Shown here: positions 8,486-17,228 of the stretch, piece after piece
How the letters are laid out: the number at the start of each line of letters is the position of its first letter
Numbering within the stretch: position 1 is the stretch's first letter
Assembly: GCF_012933445.1 (NCBI RefSeq)
Contig: NZ_JABBNC010000009.1
Location: forward strand, 124,001-188,000
Direction of reading: 5' to 3'
DNA length: 64,000 nucleotides
From: Actinoplanes sp. TBRC 11911
Lineage (GTDB): Bacteria; Actinomycetota; Actinomycetes; Mycobacteriales; Micromonosporaceae
The notes under the pieces: model-generated
The model's input: the letters and a program-made list of their open reading frames with translations, nothing else
Database searches by the model: none
Told to the model about the DNA's origin: nothing
Made by a program: the position numbers and the translations under genes

Positions 8486-9273
8486 CTCGAGGCGTGCCGC
8501 AGTGCCCACTCGAGAACCTCGTCCGCGATCTGCTCCCATCCCTTCTGGGCCGGCAACAGGTGTGCGTAGCCTTCGTACTCCCGCCGCTCGGTGACGGTGT
8601 TCGACTTGTAGTGCTTGCAGTTCGACTCCTGCACGACCGGCGGCATGATGTGGTCCTCCGAGCCGGAGACGAACAGCAGCGGCGCCCGCTCGTCGTTGTG
8701 GTAGTCGACCCACGTGTCCTGGTGCCCGGGCTGGAAGTTGGCCAGCACCCCGCCCCACAGGATGCCGCCGCTGGCCGGGATCGCGTACCGCTCGTACAGG
8801 AATCGGGATTCGTCCTCGGAGAACGTGTTCGTGAAGGCGTACTTCCATTCCTCGAAGGTCAGCGGCACCGCCTTGTGCCGGTTCGCCGGGCTCTTGAGCA
8901 CCGGAAACGTCGACTTCAACTGGGACAGCGGCAGCACCCGCACGCCCTCGGTCGGTGCCGAGTTGAGCGCGACGCCCGCGGCGCCGAGCCAGTGGTCGAG
9001 CAGGATCTGGGTGAACGCGCCGCCGGCCGAGTGCCCGATGATGATCGGTGGCTCGCTCAGTGCGCCAATGGCTTCCTCGTACTTGGCGATGATCTGCGGC
9101 ACGGTCGCGTTCATGATCGGGGTGGGATCGGCGTTCAGCGCCTCCACCTCGACCTCGAAGCCGGGATATCCCGGGGCGATGACCTGGTGGCCCTTGCTTT
9201 CGTAGTGTGCGATCCAGTGTTCCCAGCTGCGCGGCGTCACCCAGAAACCGGAGGCCGGAACGATTGGCTTCAT
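8482..9273 (-). CDS. Alpha/beta hydrolase with substituted oxyanion-hole motif
   Basis: A 263-residue alpha/beta hydrolase. Nucleophile elbow GHSAGG, acid SGSEDHIMPP and catalytic His in EGYAHLLPA are all present, so the triad is intact. The N-terminal strand normally ends in an HGFW motif in this family; here it reads MKPIVPASGFWVTPRSWEHW, with the His replaced. Close relatives are annotated only as alpha/beta hydrolases. The start is uncertain: the ATG at 9273 puts the first strand at the usual place, while a GTG at 9312 would add 13 residues of no similarity. It is translationally coupled to the MBL-fold gene downstream. Confidence 0.85.
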   Translation of the reverse strand: MKPIVPASGFWVTPRSWEHWIAHYESKGHQVIAPGYPGFEVEVEALNADPTPIMNATVPQIIAKYEEAIGALSEPPIIIGHSAGGAFTQILLDHWLGAAGVALNSAPTEGVRVLPLSQLKSTFPVLKSPANRHKAVPLTFEEWKYAFTNTFSEDESRFLYERYAIPASGGILWGGVLANFQPGHQDTWVDYHNDERAPLLFVSGSEDHIMPPVVQESNCKHYKSNTVTERREYEGYAHLLPAQKGWEQIADEVLEWALRHASR

Positions 9274-9325
9274 CCGCCGATCGTGGTGGGAGCGCGACCA
9301 ACCGCGAATCACGTGCCACGCGTAG

Positions 9326-12037
9326 TCAGTCGTGCAACGTCCCGCGCAACTGCCGCCGCGATCGCACCCCGAGCTTCCGGAAAACCTTGCGCAGGTGGTA
9401 ATCCACGGTGCTCGCGCTGAGATAAAGATGCGCCGCGATCTCCGCGTTCGTCCCGCCGTCGCGAGCCAGTCGCGCCACGGCCGCCTCCTGCGGCGTCAGG
9501 TCCGTGGCGTTTTCCTTGCGTACGCGGACAGCGACGTCCGCGCCGAGAACGCGCAGTTCCCGCCGGGCGCGTGCGGCGAAGGCGTGCGCCCGCACCTCCT
9601 CGAACATCGCCAGCGCGACGGCCAGCTGCGCGCGGGCGTCGCCCCGGCGTCGCCGGCGTCGCAACCATTCCCCGTAGACGAGATGCGCCCGGGCCAGATC
9701 GCCGTGCGCGGGCGTGCCGGACAAGTGCTCGACGGCGAGCCGATAGTGCGCCTCCGCCTCGTCCGCGGTGGCGAGCAAGGCCGTGGACCGTTCCAGCAGA
9801 CCTTTCGCTCGCGGGGTGCCACTGTGCCCGGCCGCGTGCGCGAGGTCGTCCAGCGCGAGGGCCGCGGTGCGCCGGTCGCCCGCGCGTAGCGAGCTTTCCA
9901 CCAGGTCCGGCAGGGCCCAGGCGTACCGGCGGGGATTGCCGAACTCGACCAGCGGAAGCAGGCCGCGTTGCGCCGCCTGGTAATCGCCGTCCGCGATGTC
10001 CAGTCCGGCCAGGCCGATCCGGGTCACCTGCTGCATGCCGCCGAGATGCAGCATGCCGTAGACCCCGATCGCCTGCCCGACCGAGGCGCGGACCCCGTCC
10101 GGCGCGCGCCACGTGACCAGTTCCGGGTGCCGCCACACGAGTTCCTGCTCGGCGGTGATGCCGATGGCCTTGCGCAGCCGCTGCCCGACCTGGTCGTGGC
10201 GGTCCGCGCGATCGAGGCGGCCGAGGATCGCCTCGGTCATCGTGCCGAGAAAGTGGATGAGGTCGAGGGCGTGCAGGGCACCACTGCGCCGGGCCGCCGC
10301 CTCGGCCCGGTCCAGGATCAGTTGCTTGCCATGGTCGTCCCAGACCAGCTGGCAAAAGTTGACGCCGACGACGACGCGGCTCAGCAGAAAGTCGTCGGGC
10401 GTGGACGCGTCGGTGAACGCCGCGATCGCCCGGTGGATCGCGGGCGCGCCGGTCGCGTAGCCACCGGTGGTGAATGCCGTGTAGGCGGCCAGCATCAGAC
10501 CGGCGAGGTCGTCGCCGGCGAGCAGTCCGGCCGCGGCGGCGATCTCCGGTTCGCCGGTGCGGGCGAGATGTTCGGCCGAGATGACGTGCTCGATCGCTTG
10601 CAGGACGGCAGCACGCGCCCGTTCACGGTCATCGCCGAACGCCTCGGCGGCGGCCAGGCACATGGCCGGCGCGTCCCGGTTCGCGGCCGGAACACCGCTG
10701 GTCACGGCGGCGTTCGACCGGGTCAGCAACGCGGCGCCGCGATCCGCGGGGCTCAGCCGCCGTTCGTCCGCGGCGTCCAGCAACGTCAGCGCCCGGCCCG
10801 GCGCACCGGCCAGCAACGCGGCACCGGCGGCACCGACCTGGCGGGCCGCGCGGACGGCCGGATCCGGGGTGAGCTCGGCGGCGCGGGTGAGAAAGGTGGC
10901 TCGTGCGGTGTGCCCGCCGCGCGCGCCGGCCCGGTCCGCGCGGCGTTCCAGTTCGCCCGCGACCGTCTCGTCCGGGCCCGCCGCGGCCGCGGCGCGATGC
11001 CAGGCCCGCCGATCGGCGTCGGACTCGGCGGTGGTCACCGAGGCGAGGGCCCGATGGGCGGCACGACGCTCGGACGCGGTCGCGCCGCCGTAGACGGCCG
11101 AGCGCACCAGCGGATGGCGGAACGTCAGCGGTGGCCATCCGTCGATCAGCGCGTCGTTCTCGGCGGGTGCGGCATCCGCCAGGGTCGCGCCGAGCAGGGC
11201 CGCGGCCGCCGTCAGGTGCGCGCCGGTTCCGCCGGCGTTCGCCGCCGCGAGCAGCAACCACGTCCGGGTCGCCGGTGGGTAGCCGTGGATCCGGGCCGAA
11301 TAGTGGGCCTCGAGCCGGCTGCCGATCGGTGCCGGGTCGGGCAGCGGGGTGGTTCCGCTGAGCTGTTCGCGAGTCAGCTCGCGGCCCAGATCGGTGAGGG
11401 CCAGCGGGTTGCCGCCGGTGGCGCGCGCGATGTGCTCGGCCAGCGCCGGGTCGACGCCACCGTCCACGATCTCGGTGAGCAGCGCCGCCGCGTCCGCCGG
11501 GGCCAGGCCGCCGATGTCGCGGATGTCGAGACCGGCGAGCAGGCCCGGATCGTCGTCCTCGGCGCGCAGTCCGAACAGCAGCACGACGCCCTCGGCGTGC
11601 AACCGGCGGCCGACGAAGGCGAGCGCCCGCAACGACTCACGGTCCAGCCACTGGGCGTCGTCGGCCACGCAGAGCCTCGGCGCCTCGGCGATCAGCGTGA
11701 GGGCGGCGAGGCTGACCAGATAGAGGTCGGCCGGTGGGCCGTCGGCGAGGCCGCAGGCGACTTCCAGGGCGGCGCGCTGGGTGGCGGGCAACCGGTCGCG
11801 GCGATCGAGCAGCGGCACCAGTAATCGGTGCAGCGCCGCGAACGGGAAACCGGCCTCGGACTCGATGCCGGCGATCCACAGCGTTCCGGGCGAGCGGCTC
11901 GCCGCGTACCGCAGGAGAGCCGTCTTTCCGACGCCGGCCTCGCCGCGCAGCACCAGGCCGGCGCTGCGCCCGGCACGCGTGGCCGCGATCAATGCGTCCA
12001 GCGTGGCGCATTCCGCGTCCCGCCCGAAGAGCCGCAT
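9326..12037 (-). CDS. LuxR-family ATP-binding transcriptional regulator (LAL type)
   Basis: A 903-residue large ATP-binding LuxR-family regulator. It opens MRLFGRDAECATLDALI and has a P-loop GEAGVGKT at residues 32-39 and a Walker B segment RLCVADDAQWLD; the middle is an alpha-helical, TPR-like region rich in Ala and Leu; the C-terminus (about 845-903) is a LuxR helix-turn-helix (LTPQEAAVARLARDGGTNAEIAAHLYLSAST split across helices). LAL proteins usually activate secondary-metabolite or catabolic operons near them; the neighbours here are the hydrolase pair on the same strand 53 bases downstream, which may be its target. The start is fixed by the family motif; upstream in-frame sequence runs antisense through ndgR and is rejected. 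Confidence 0.9.
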   Translation of the reverse strand: MRLFGRDAECATLDALIAATRAGRSAGLVLRGEAGVGKTALLRYAASRSPGTLWIAGIESEAGFPFAALHRLLVPLLDRRDRLPATQRAALEVACGLADGPPADLYLVSLAALTLIAEAPRLCVADDAQWLDRESLRALAFVGRRLHAEGVVLLFGLRAEDDDPGLLAGLDIRDIGGLAPADAAALLTEIVDGGVDPALAEHIARATGGNPLALTDLGRELTREQLSGTTPLPDPAPIGSRLEAHYSARIHGYPPATRTWLLLAAANAGGTGAHLTAAAALLGATLADAAPAENDALIDGWPPLTFRHPLVRSAVYGGATASERRAAHRALASVTTAESDADRRAWHRAAAAAGPDETVAGELERRADRAGARGGHTARATFLTRAAELTPDPAVRAARQVGAAGAALLAGAPGRALTLLDAADERRLSPADRGAALLTRSNAAVTSGVPAANRDAPAMCLAAAEAFGDDRERARAAVLQAIEHVISAEHLARTGEPEIAAAAGLLAGDDLAGLMLAAYTAFTTGGYATGAPAIHRAIAAFTDASTPDDFLLSRVVVGVNFCQLVWDDHGKQLILDRAEAAARRSGALHALDLIHFLGTMTEAILGRLDRADRHDQVGQRLRKAIGITAEQELVWRHPELVTWRAPDGVRASVGQAIGVYGMLHLGGMQQVTRIGLAGLDIADGDYQAAQRGLLPLVEFGNPRRYAWALPDLVESSLRAGDRRTAALALDDLAHAAGHSGTPRAKGLLERSTALLATADEAEAHYRLAVEHLSGTPAHGDLARAHLVYGEWLRRRRRRGDARAQLAVALAMFEEVRAHAFAARARRELRVLGADVAVRVRKENATDLTPQEAAVARLARDGGTNAEIAAHLYLSASTVDYHLRKVFRKLGVRSRRQLRGTLHD

Positions 12038-12069
12038 AGGGCGCACCCTATCCAGCAGGAGGGGCGGAC

Positions 12070-12756
12070 TTACAGGCCCGAAAGGCGTTGACCCGCCCGC
12101 ACCACGGCCATGGCGTGGCGCTCGCCGGGGCGGCGGCCGAGCCGCTCGATCGGTCCGCTGATGGAGATCGCCGCGACGACGCGGCCGGTGCGGTCGCGGA
12201 TCGGCGCGGAGACGCTGGCGACGCCCGCCTCCCGCTCGGCGACGCTCTGCGCCCAGCCGCGCCGGCGCACCTCGGCCAGTGTGCGGCCGGTGAACTTGCA
12301 GCGGGGCAGCAGCGGCATGATCGCCTCGGGCGGCTCCCACGCGAGCAGGATCTGGGCTGCCGATCCGGCGGTCATCGGCAGCACCGTGCCGACCGGAACG
12401 GTGTCGCGCAGACCGCTCGCGCGTTCGGCGCCGGCGACACAGATTCGTTCGTCCGCGCGGCGCAAGTAAAGTTGCGCGCTCTCCCCCGTCGCGTCCCGCA
12501 ATGCGGACAGCAACGGCTCCGCGGCGGACAACAAAACGTCCGGTGCGGAGTTCGCCAGCTCGCCCAGACGCGGGCCCGGACGCCACCGGCCCTGCGTGTC
12601 TCGGACCAGCATCCGGTGCATCTCCAAGGCCTGGGCCAGGCGATGTGCGGTCGCCCGCGGCAGCTTCGTCCGCTCCACGAGCTCGGCCAGACTGGCGCCG
12701 TCGACGGCCGCCGCCAGGATCACGATCGCCTTGTCGAGAACGCCGACACCACTCAT
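12070..12756 (-). CDS. ndgR: IclR-family regulator NdgR
   Basis: A 228-residue IclR-family regulator: N-terminal winged HTH (about 5-65, SLAELVERTKLPRATAHRLA) and C-terminal effector domain (about 75-228). Divergent location from leuCD identifies it as NdgR (Streptomyces; called LtbR in Corynebacterium), which controls leuCD and other amino acid genes. Start MSGVGVLDKAIVIL is the family start; an 11-residue upstream extension would run into the leuC promoter. The 49-base divergent promoter region contains a palindrome that is a candidate operator. Identity by family and position is firm; the exact regulon in this organism is inference. Confidence 0.9.
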   Translation of the reverse strand: MSGVGVLDKAIVILAAAVDGASLAELVERTKLPRATAHRLAQALEMHRMLVRDTQGRWRPGPRLGELANSAPDVLLSAAEPLLSALRDATGESAQLYLRRADERICVAGAERASGLRDTVPVGTVLPMTAGSAAQILLAWEPPEAIMPLLPRCKFTGRTLAEVRRRGWAQSVAEREAGVASVSAPIRDRTGRVVAAISISGPIERLGRRPGERHAMAVVRAGQRLSGL

Positions 12757-12757
12757 A

Positions 12758-12799
12758 CTGTGTCCCACAGAACGAAACTTACCTCCCAAACTTTAGGAT
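12758..12799. promoter_or_regulatory. ndgR-leuC divergent promoter with palindromic candidate NdgR site
   Basis: A perfect palindrome CTGTG-TCC-CACAG lies at 12758-12770, directly after the ndgR start. A -10-like TAGGAT at 12794-12799 is six bases before the leuC ATG, which would place the transcription start on the ATG itself (leaderless mRNA). The palindrome would then sit just upstream of the -35 position, where no good -35 box is visible, as expected for an activator-dependent promoter. Arms and spacing are seen; the binding protein is inferred. Confidence 0.55.
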
Positions 12800-12805
12800 G
12801 TCCAG

Positions 12806-14251
12806 ATGGTGGGAGCCACTCCGAAGCCAAGGACTTTGGCGGAAAAGGTCTGGGACGACCACGTCGTCCGCGCGGCCGAGGGCGAGCCGGACTTGCTCTT
12901 CATCGACCTTCACCTGCTGCACGAGGTGACCAGTCCGCAGGCGTTCGACGGTCTGCGCTTAGCCGGTCGGCGGGTGCGGCGCACCGATCTCACCCTCGCG
13001 ACCGAGGACCACAACACCCCCACCGGGTACGCCGATCCGTCGTTCAACACCCGGCGCGGTGAGCTGTTCACCATCGCCGACACGGTGTCCCGTACGCAGA
13101 TCGAGACGCTGCGCAAGAACTGCGCCGAGTTCGGTATCCCGATCCGCTCGCTCGGCGACGTCAACCAGGGCATCGTGCACGTGATCGGCCCGCAGCTCGG
13201 CCTCACCCAGCCCGGTCTGACAATCGTCTGCGGCGACTCGCACACCTCGACGCACGGCGCGTTCGGTGCGCTGGCGTTCGGCATCGGCACCAGCGAGGTC
13301 GAGCACGTGCTCGCCACCCAGACGCTGCCGCAGACGAAGCCGAAGACGATGGCCGTGACGGTCACCGGCGAGCTGCGCCCGGGCGTCACCGCGAAGGATC
13401 TGATCCTCGCCCTCATCGCGCAGGCCGGTACCGGCGGCGGCAACGGCCACATCGTCGAGTACCGCGGCGAGGCCATCCGCGGGCTCTCCATGGAGGGCCG
13501 GATGACCATCTGCAACATGAGTATCGAATGGGGCGCCAAGGCCGGCATGATCGCGCCGGACGAGACCACGTTCGAGTATCTGCGCGGGCGCGAGCACGCC
13601 CCGGCCGGCGAGCAGTGGGACGCCGCGGTGGCGTATTGGAAGACGCTGGCGACCGACGAGGACGCCGAGTTCGACACCGAGATCTTCCTGGACGCGTCGG
13701 CGATCAGCCCGTTCATCACCTGGGGCACCAACCCGGGTCAGGGTGCGCCGCTCAACGGTGTGGTGCCCGATCCGGAGGAGTTCATCGAGGAGACCGACCG
13801 CAACGCGGCCCGGCACGCGCTGGAATACATGGCGCTGCGGCCCGGCACGCCGTTCCGGGAGGTGCCGGTCGACGTGGTGTTCGTGGGTTCGTGCACCAAC
13901 GGGCGGCTGGAGGACCTGCGCGCCGCCGCCGAGGTGATCCAGGGCCGCCGGGTGCACGACGGGGTCCGCATGCTGGTGGTCCCGGGGTCGTACAAGGTGC
14001 GTGAGGCTGCCGAGGCCGAGGGCCTGGACAAGATTTTCGCGGACGCGGGCGCCGAGTGGCGGTTCGCCGGCTGTTCCATGTGCCTGGGCATGAACCCGGA
14101 CACGCTCAGCGCGGGCGAGCGCGCCGCCTCCACCTCCAACCGCAATTTCGAGGGCCGGCAGGGCAAGGGCGGGCGTACCCACCTGGTCTCGCCGCAGGTC
14201 GCCGCCGCCACCGCGGTGGCCGGCCGGCTGGCCGCCCCCGCCGACCTGTGA
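12806..14251 (+). CDS. leuC: 3-isopropylmalate dehydratase large subunit
   Basis: LeuC with LeuD isomerises 2-isopropylmalate to 3-isopropylmalate in leucine synthesis and acts likewise on citramalate in the pyruvate route to isoleucine. The 481-residue protein has the aconitase-family Fe-S ligand Cys residues in VGSCTNGR and in [12 protein letters not shown], plus the substrate loop [11 protein letters not shown] and [13 protein letters not shown]. Length is normal. It begins [19 protein letters not shown]; leuD follows after 16 bases with a GGGAGA ribosome-binding site. Probably controlled by the divergent ndgR. Confidence 0.97.
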   Translation: MVGATPKPRTLAEKVWDDHVVRAAEGEPDLLFIDLHLLHEVTSPQAFDGLRLAGRRVRRTDLTLATEDHNTPTGYADPSFNTRRGELFTIADTVSRTQIETLRKNCAEFGIPIRSLGDVNQGIVHVIGPQLGLTQPGLTIVCGDSHTSTHGAFGALAFGIGTSEVEHVLATQTLPQTKPKTMAVTVTGELRPGVTAKDLILALIAQAGTGGGNGHIVEYRGEAIRGLSMEGRMTICNMSIEWGAKAGMIAPDETTFEYLRGREHAPAGEQWDAAVAYWKTLATDEDAEFDTEIFLDASAISPFITWGTNPGQGAPLNGVVPDPEEFIEETDRNAARHALEYMALRPGTPFREVPVDVVFVGSCTNGRLEDLRAAAEVIQGRRVHDGVRMLVVPGSYKVREAAEAEGLDKIFADAGAEWRFAGCSMCLGMNPDTLSAGERAASTSNRNFEGRQGKGGRTHLVSPQVAAATAVAGRLAAPADL

Positions 14252-14267
14252 GCCCGGGAGAACAGCC

Positions 14268-14855
14268 ATGGACAAATTCGTGACCCACCGCGGCAAGGTC
14301 ATGCCGCTGCGCCGTTCTGATGTGGACACCGACCAGATCATCCCGGCCGTCTATTTGAAGCGTGTCACCCGGACCGGATTCGAGGACGGACTGTTCCGCG
14401 CCTGGCGCGAAGACCCCGGCTTCGTGCTGAACAATCCGTCCTACGGCGGCGCCACGATCCTCGTCGCCGGACCCAACTTCGGCACCGGATCCTCGCGCCA
14501 GCACGCGGTCTGGGCGCTGCGCGACTGGGGTTTCAAGGTCGTCATCGCGGCCCGCTTCGGCGACATCTTCCGCGGCAATGCCCTCAAGGAAGGTCTGCTC
14601 CCGGTACAGCTCGATCAAAAAGCCGTCGAAGCTATCTGGGAGTTAGCCGAAAGCGAGCCGGAAAAGGAGATCATGGTCGATCTCGGCGAGCGTCAGGTGC
14701 GCGTGGACGACGCCGTCTGGACCTTCCCGATCGACGAATTCAGCCGCTGGCGCCTGATGGAAGGCCTCGACGACATCGGACTGACACTCCGCCACGAGAA
14801 CACCATCACCGAGTATGAGCAACATCGCTCTCACTTCAAACCAGTGGTCGCCTGA
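14268..14855 (+). CDS. leuD: 3-isopropylmalate dehydratase small subunit
   Basis: The 195-residue LeuD swivelling domain, partner of LeuC. Visible motifs: [17 protein letters not shown] near the N-terminus, [20 protein letters not shown] around residue 75, and [18 protein letters not shown]. Normal length. It is the second gene of leuCD and is followed 30 bases later by a hairpin terminator. Confidence 0.97.
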   Translation: MDKFVTHRGKVMPLRRSDVDTDQIIPAVYLKRVTRTGFEDGLFRAWREDPGFVLNNPSYGGATILVAGPNFGTGSSRQHAVWALRDWGFKVVIAARFGDIFRGNALKEGLLPVQLDQKAVEAIWELAESEPEKEIMVDLGERQVRVDDAVWTFPIDEFSRWRLMEGLDDIGLTLRHENTITEYEQHRSHFKPVVA

Positions 14856-14884
14856 GGCCGGATTTGCTTGCAGCGGCCCAGATT

Positions 14885-14916
14885 TTCGCCCCCATCGGTT
14901 CCCCGGTGGGGGCGAA
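14885..14916 (+). terminator. Terminator hairpin of leuCD
   Basis: A 10-bp perfect stem (TTCGCCCCCA / TGGGGGCGAA) around a 12-base loop that can itself pair CGG/CCG. It begins 30 bases after the leuD stop; only a short T stretch follows. Confidence 0.75.
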
Positions 14917-15010
14917 TTCGTTGCAACACAACGGGTTTTTTGCCACGAATGTTTGTGTCCGCTGGTCAGAGGGCATACCGTGCGCGCAGAATGGCTCGCA
15001 TTGGGCCAAT

Positions 15011-15090
15011 GATGCTTGTTCACGACAGAGGAGACCCTGACGAACGACTTACCGCGAGCGAAGCTCGAGGTGAGTCGTTGAACAAGCATC
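15011..15090 (+). promoter_or_regulatory. Long structured leader (stem-loop) upstream of hupB
   Basis: GATGCTTGTTCA (15011-15022) and TGAACAAGCATC (15079-15090) are perfect inverted repeats. Inside, AACGACTTACC (15043-15053) pairs with GGTGAGTCGTT (15069-15079) with one G-U pair, capped by a CGAGC-GAA-GCTCG stem (15055-15067). The outer and inner helices compete for a base or two at 15079. Together they would form an 80-base bulged hairpin ending 15 bases before the hupB ribosome-binding site. Its position suggests a regulatory 5' UTR; whether it senses anything is unknown. Confidence 0.7.
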
Positions 15091-15115
15091 AGTTCTCACG
15101 TACGGGAGGAATACC

Positions 15116-15844
15116 GTGAACAAGGCCGAGCTCATCGAGGCGCTCGCTGCCCGGCTGGGTGACCGTAAGACGGCGGCAGCAGCGCTGGAGGCGGTCATCG
15201 ACGAGGTGCAGAACGCTGTCACCAAGGGCGACCGGGTTGCAGTCACCGGCTTCGGCGTCTTCGAGAAGCGGGCGCGCAATGCGCGCACCGCGCGGAATCC
15301 GCGAACCGGCGAACCGGTGAAAGTGAAGAAAACATCGGTGCCCGCCTTCAAGCCCGGAACCAGCTTCCGGGAGATGGTCGCCAGCGGAAAGGTCGCCAAG
15401 GCGGCCCCGGCGAAGAAGACGGCTGCGAAGGCCACCGCCACAAAGGCGACGGCCACGCGAGCGACCGCGGCGAAGAAGACGACCGCCACCAAGGCGGCTC
15501 CGGCGAAGACCGCCGCGGCCACCAGGACGGCCGCCAAGAAGACCGCCACCAAGGCGGCGCCGGCCAAGACGGCTGCGTCGAAGAGGACGACAGCCACCAA
15601 GGCCACCAAGACCACCGCGACCAAGGCCACGGCGGCCAAGAGCACGGCGGCGAAGAAGACGACGGCGACCAAGGCGGCGCCGGCCAAGACCGCGACGAAG
15701 AGCGCCGCGGCAAAGAAGACGACGGCGACCAAGGCGGCGCCGGCGAAGACGGCCGCGGCGAAGAAGACCACGGCACGCAAGTCCACGACGGCGGCGGCCG
15801 CGACCCCGGCGCGCGCCCGCGCGACCAAGCGCACCGCTCGCTGA
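15116..15844 (+). CDS. hupB: HU-family nucleoid protein HupB with Lys/Ala/Thr-rich tail
   Basis: A 242-residue histone-like protein that bends and compacts DNA. Residues 1-92 are the HU fold ([41 protein letters not shown] beta-arm split by the family RNPxTG motif). Residues from about 95 to 242 form a low-complexity basic tail of repeated [15 protein letters not shown] units, similar to the tail of eukaryotic H1 and of mycobacterial and streptomycete HupB/HupS. The tail in other Actinobacteria is a target of acetylation and methylation. The GTG start is preceded by GGAGGA (15105-15110). A structured leader lies upstream and a strong terminator downstream, so the gene is monocistronic. Confidence 0.96.
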   Translation: MNKAELIEALAARLGDRKTAAAALEAVIDEVQNAVTKGDRVAVTGFGVFEKRARNARTARNPRTGEPVKVKKTSVPAFKPGTSFREMVASGKVAKAAPAKKTAAKATATKATATRATAAKKTTATKAAPAKTAAATRTAAKKTATKAAPAKTAASKRTTATKATKTTATKATAAKSTAAKKTTATKAAPAKTATKSAAAKKTTATKAAPAKTAAAKKTTARKSTTAAAATPARARATKRTAR

Positions 15845-15880
15845 CCCCCGGTCGCCGGCATCGGCCGGCGAACGCGTCGG

Positions 15881-15915
15881 CGAAAGGCGTCCACCCGTAA
15901 GGTGGACGCCTTTCG
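15881..15915 (+). terminator. Strong hairpin terminator after hupB
   Basis: A perfect 15-bp inverted repeat (CGAAAGGCGTCCACC / GGTGGACGCCTTTCG) with a 5-base loop, 37 bases after the hupB stop. Confidence 0.88.
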
Positions 15916-15958
15916 TGTGTTCCGGCGCGGAAACGGCCGCGCGGCCTACGGTCCGGGC

Positions 15959-16393
15959 ATGCAGAGGTCGCCGCGGGGACTGGTCAGCCGGTCGCTGATC
16001 GCCGCACTGCTGTTCGTCCTCGGCGTGGTCCCCGGCTGGGTGCTGGGCGGCCTGACCGAGCGGTGGACCGGTTCCGGTCTGCTGGACTGGGTGGTCACCG
16101 GCGCCGGGACGGCCCTCGCCGTGCGGGTGCTGGCCCCCCGGGGTTCGTACCGTCCACGTGACGGCTGGCTCGGCCTGATCCCGCTCTACGGCTGGTATCT
16201 GACGTGTGTCCTGTGCTGGCGGGTGGCCCTGCTGCCCTACCGGGACTGGGAACCGCGCCGCGACGAGCTGTGGCGGGCCCGCTGGCTCACCGGAGAGCTT
16301 CTGGGACTCTGGCGTAGCGACCCACCGGTCGCGGGCCGCACGGAGACGCTCAGAGCCGGGACAGGCCTATCAGACGGTCACCGCTCCAGGTGA
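15959..16393 (+). CDS. Small membrane protein, function unknown
   Basis: A 144-residue protein with about three membrane segments: residues 12-32 (LIAALLFVLGVVPGWVLGG), about 40-58 and about 70-92 (WLGLIPLYGWYLTCVLCWRV), followed by a charged cytoplasmic tail (YRDWEPRRDELWRARW). I do not recognise a characterised family. The ATG at 15959 is chosen because the longer in-frame start would lie within the hupB terminator. Its 3' end overlaps the convergent MutT1 gene by 44 bases. No promoter is obvious; confidence that it is expressed is moderate. Confidence 0.6.
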   Translation: MQRSPRGLVSRSLIAALLFVLGVVPGWVLGGLTERWTGSGLLDWVVTGAGTALAVRVLAPRGSYRPRDGWLGLIPLYGWYLTCVLCWRVALLPYRDWEPRRDELWRARWLTGELLGLWRSDPPVAGRTETLRAGTGLSDGHRSR

Positions 16394-17228
16394 GCACCCA
16401 GCCGCCGCCCTTGGGTGTCTTGTACGGCGCGGGGTCGCCCTCGTCCCGCAACGTCGCCAGCATGTCCGGGATCATCTTGCCCTGACTGCACACCACCGCG
16501 AGGCCGCCGCCGGACCGCAGGTCGAGCATCCGCTGCGCGGCCACCTTCGCCTTGGCCGGGGCGTCCTCGGCCAGCGGCGGCTCGGCGAACGCGCCGTCCA
16601 GCACGATCGGCAGTTGCAGCGCGCCGGCCAGCGGTTCCAGGGTCTGCTTGCACCGTAACGGGGTGGCCGAGATCAGCCGCTGCGGCTGGAACAGCACGCC
16701 CAGCGCGGCGATCCGCTCGGCCTCGGCCAGACCGACCGGGTCGATCGGGCGCAGCGCGTCGTTGCCGGTCCACTTCTTGCGTTCGCCGGCGTGCGCGTGG
16801 CGTACCAGCACGGCCACCGCGGTGACCGCCGGCATCTTGGCGACCTGCTCGATGAGCGCGCGGTCGTCCGGGTAGGTCAGCTTCGGCAGCGCCTCGGCCA
16901 GCGACAGCCAGCGCACCTCGTCGACCTCGTCGGCGTCCTCGACCGGACCCTCGCCGGTCACCGCCATCAGCCAGAACTCGACCGACTTCGGCGTCCCGTC
17001 GGGCAGCAGGTATTCGACGGTCCGCAACCGCATCCGCGGCACCCCGTGGAAGCCGGTCTCCTCGCGCACCTCGCGGACCGCGCCGGCCAGCGGGTGCTCG
17101 CCGTGGTCCAGCTTGCCCTTCGGCAGGCTCCAGTCCTGGTATCGGGGCCGGTGCACGACGCACACCTCGAGACCGTCGCGACCCGGGCGGCACAGCACAC
17201 CACCCGCGGCGCGAATCGGCACCGGCAT
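16350..17228 (-). CDS. mutT1: Nudix hydrolase/histidine phosphatase fusion, MutT1-like
   Basis: A 292-residue two-domain protein. The Nudix domain (1-135) has a complete Nudix box from G38 to F60 (REVREETGF core). The histidine phosphatase domain (about 138-292) starts with VLVRHAHAGER, the RHG-type motif in RHA form. This architecture is that of mycobacterial MutT1 (Rv2985), which hydrolyses 8-oxo-dGTP and diadenosine polyphosphates. Its ATG overlaps the ppk stop by one base (TGATG), so ppk and mutT1 form one operon, as in mycobacteria. Function is assigned from family and synteny. Confidence 0.9.
   Translation of the reverse strand: MPVPIRAAGGVLCRPGRDGLEVCVVHRPRYQDWSLPKGKLDHGEHPLAGAVREVREETGFHGVPRMRLRTVEYLLPDGTPKSVEFWLMAVTGEGPVEDADEVDEVRWLSLAEALPKLTYPDDRALIEQVAKMPAVTAVAVLVRHAHAGERKKWTGNDALRPIDPVGLAEAERIAALGVLFQPQRLISATPLRCKQTLEPLAGALQLPIVLDGAFAEPPLAEDAPAKAKVAAQRMLDLRSGGGLAVVCSQGKMIPDMLATLRDEGDPAPYKTPKGGGWVLTWSGDRLIGLSRL

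Noticed and set aside
15902..15958. Upstream start for the small membrane protein
   Set aside because: It would begin inside the hupB terminator hairpin; the ATG at 15959 directly precedes the basic N-terminus and first membrane segment.
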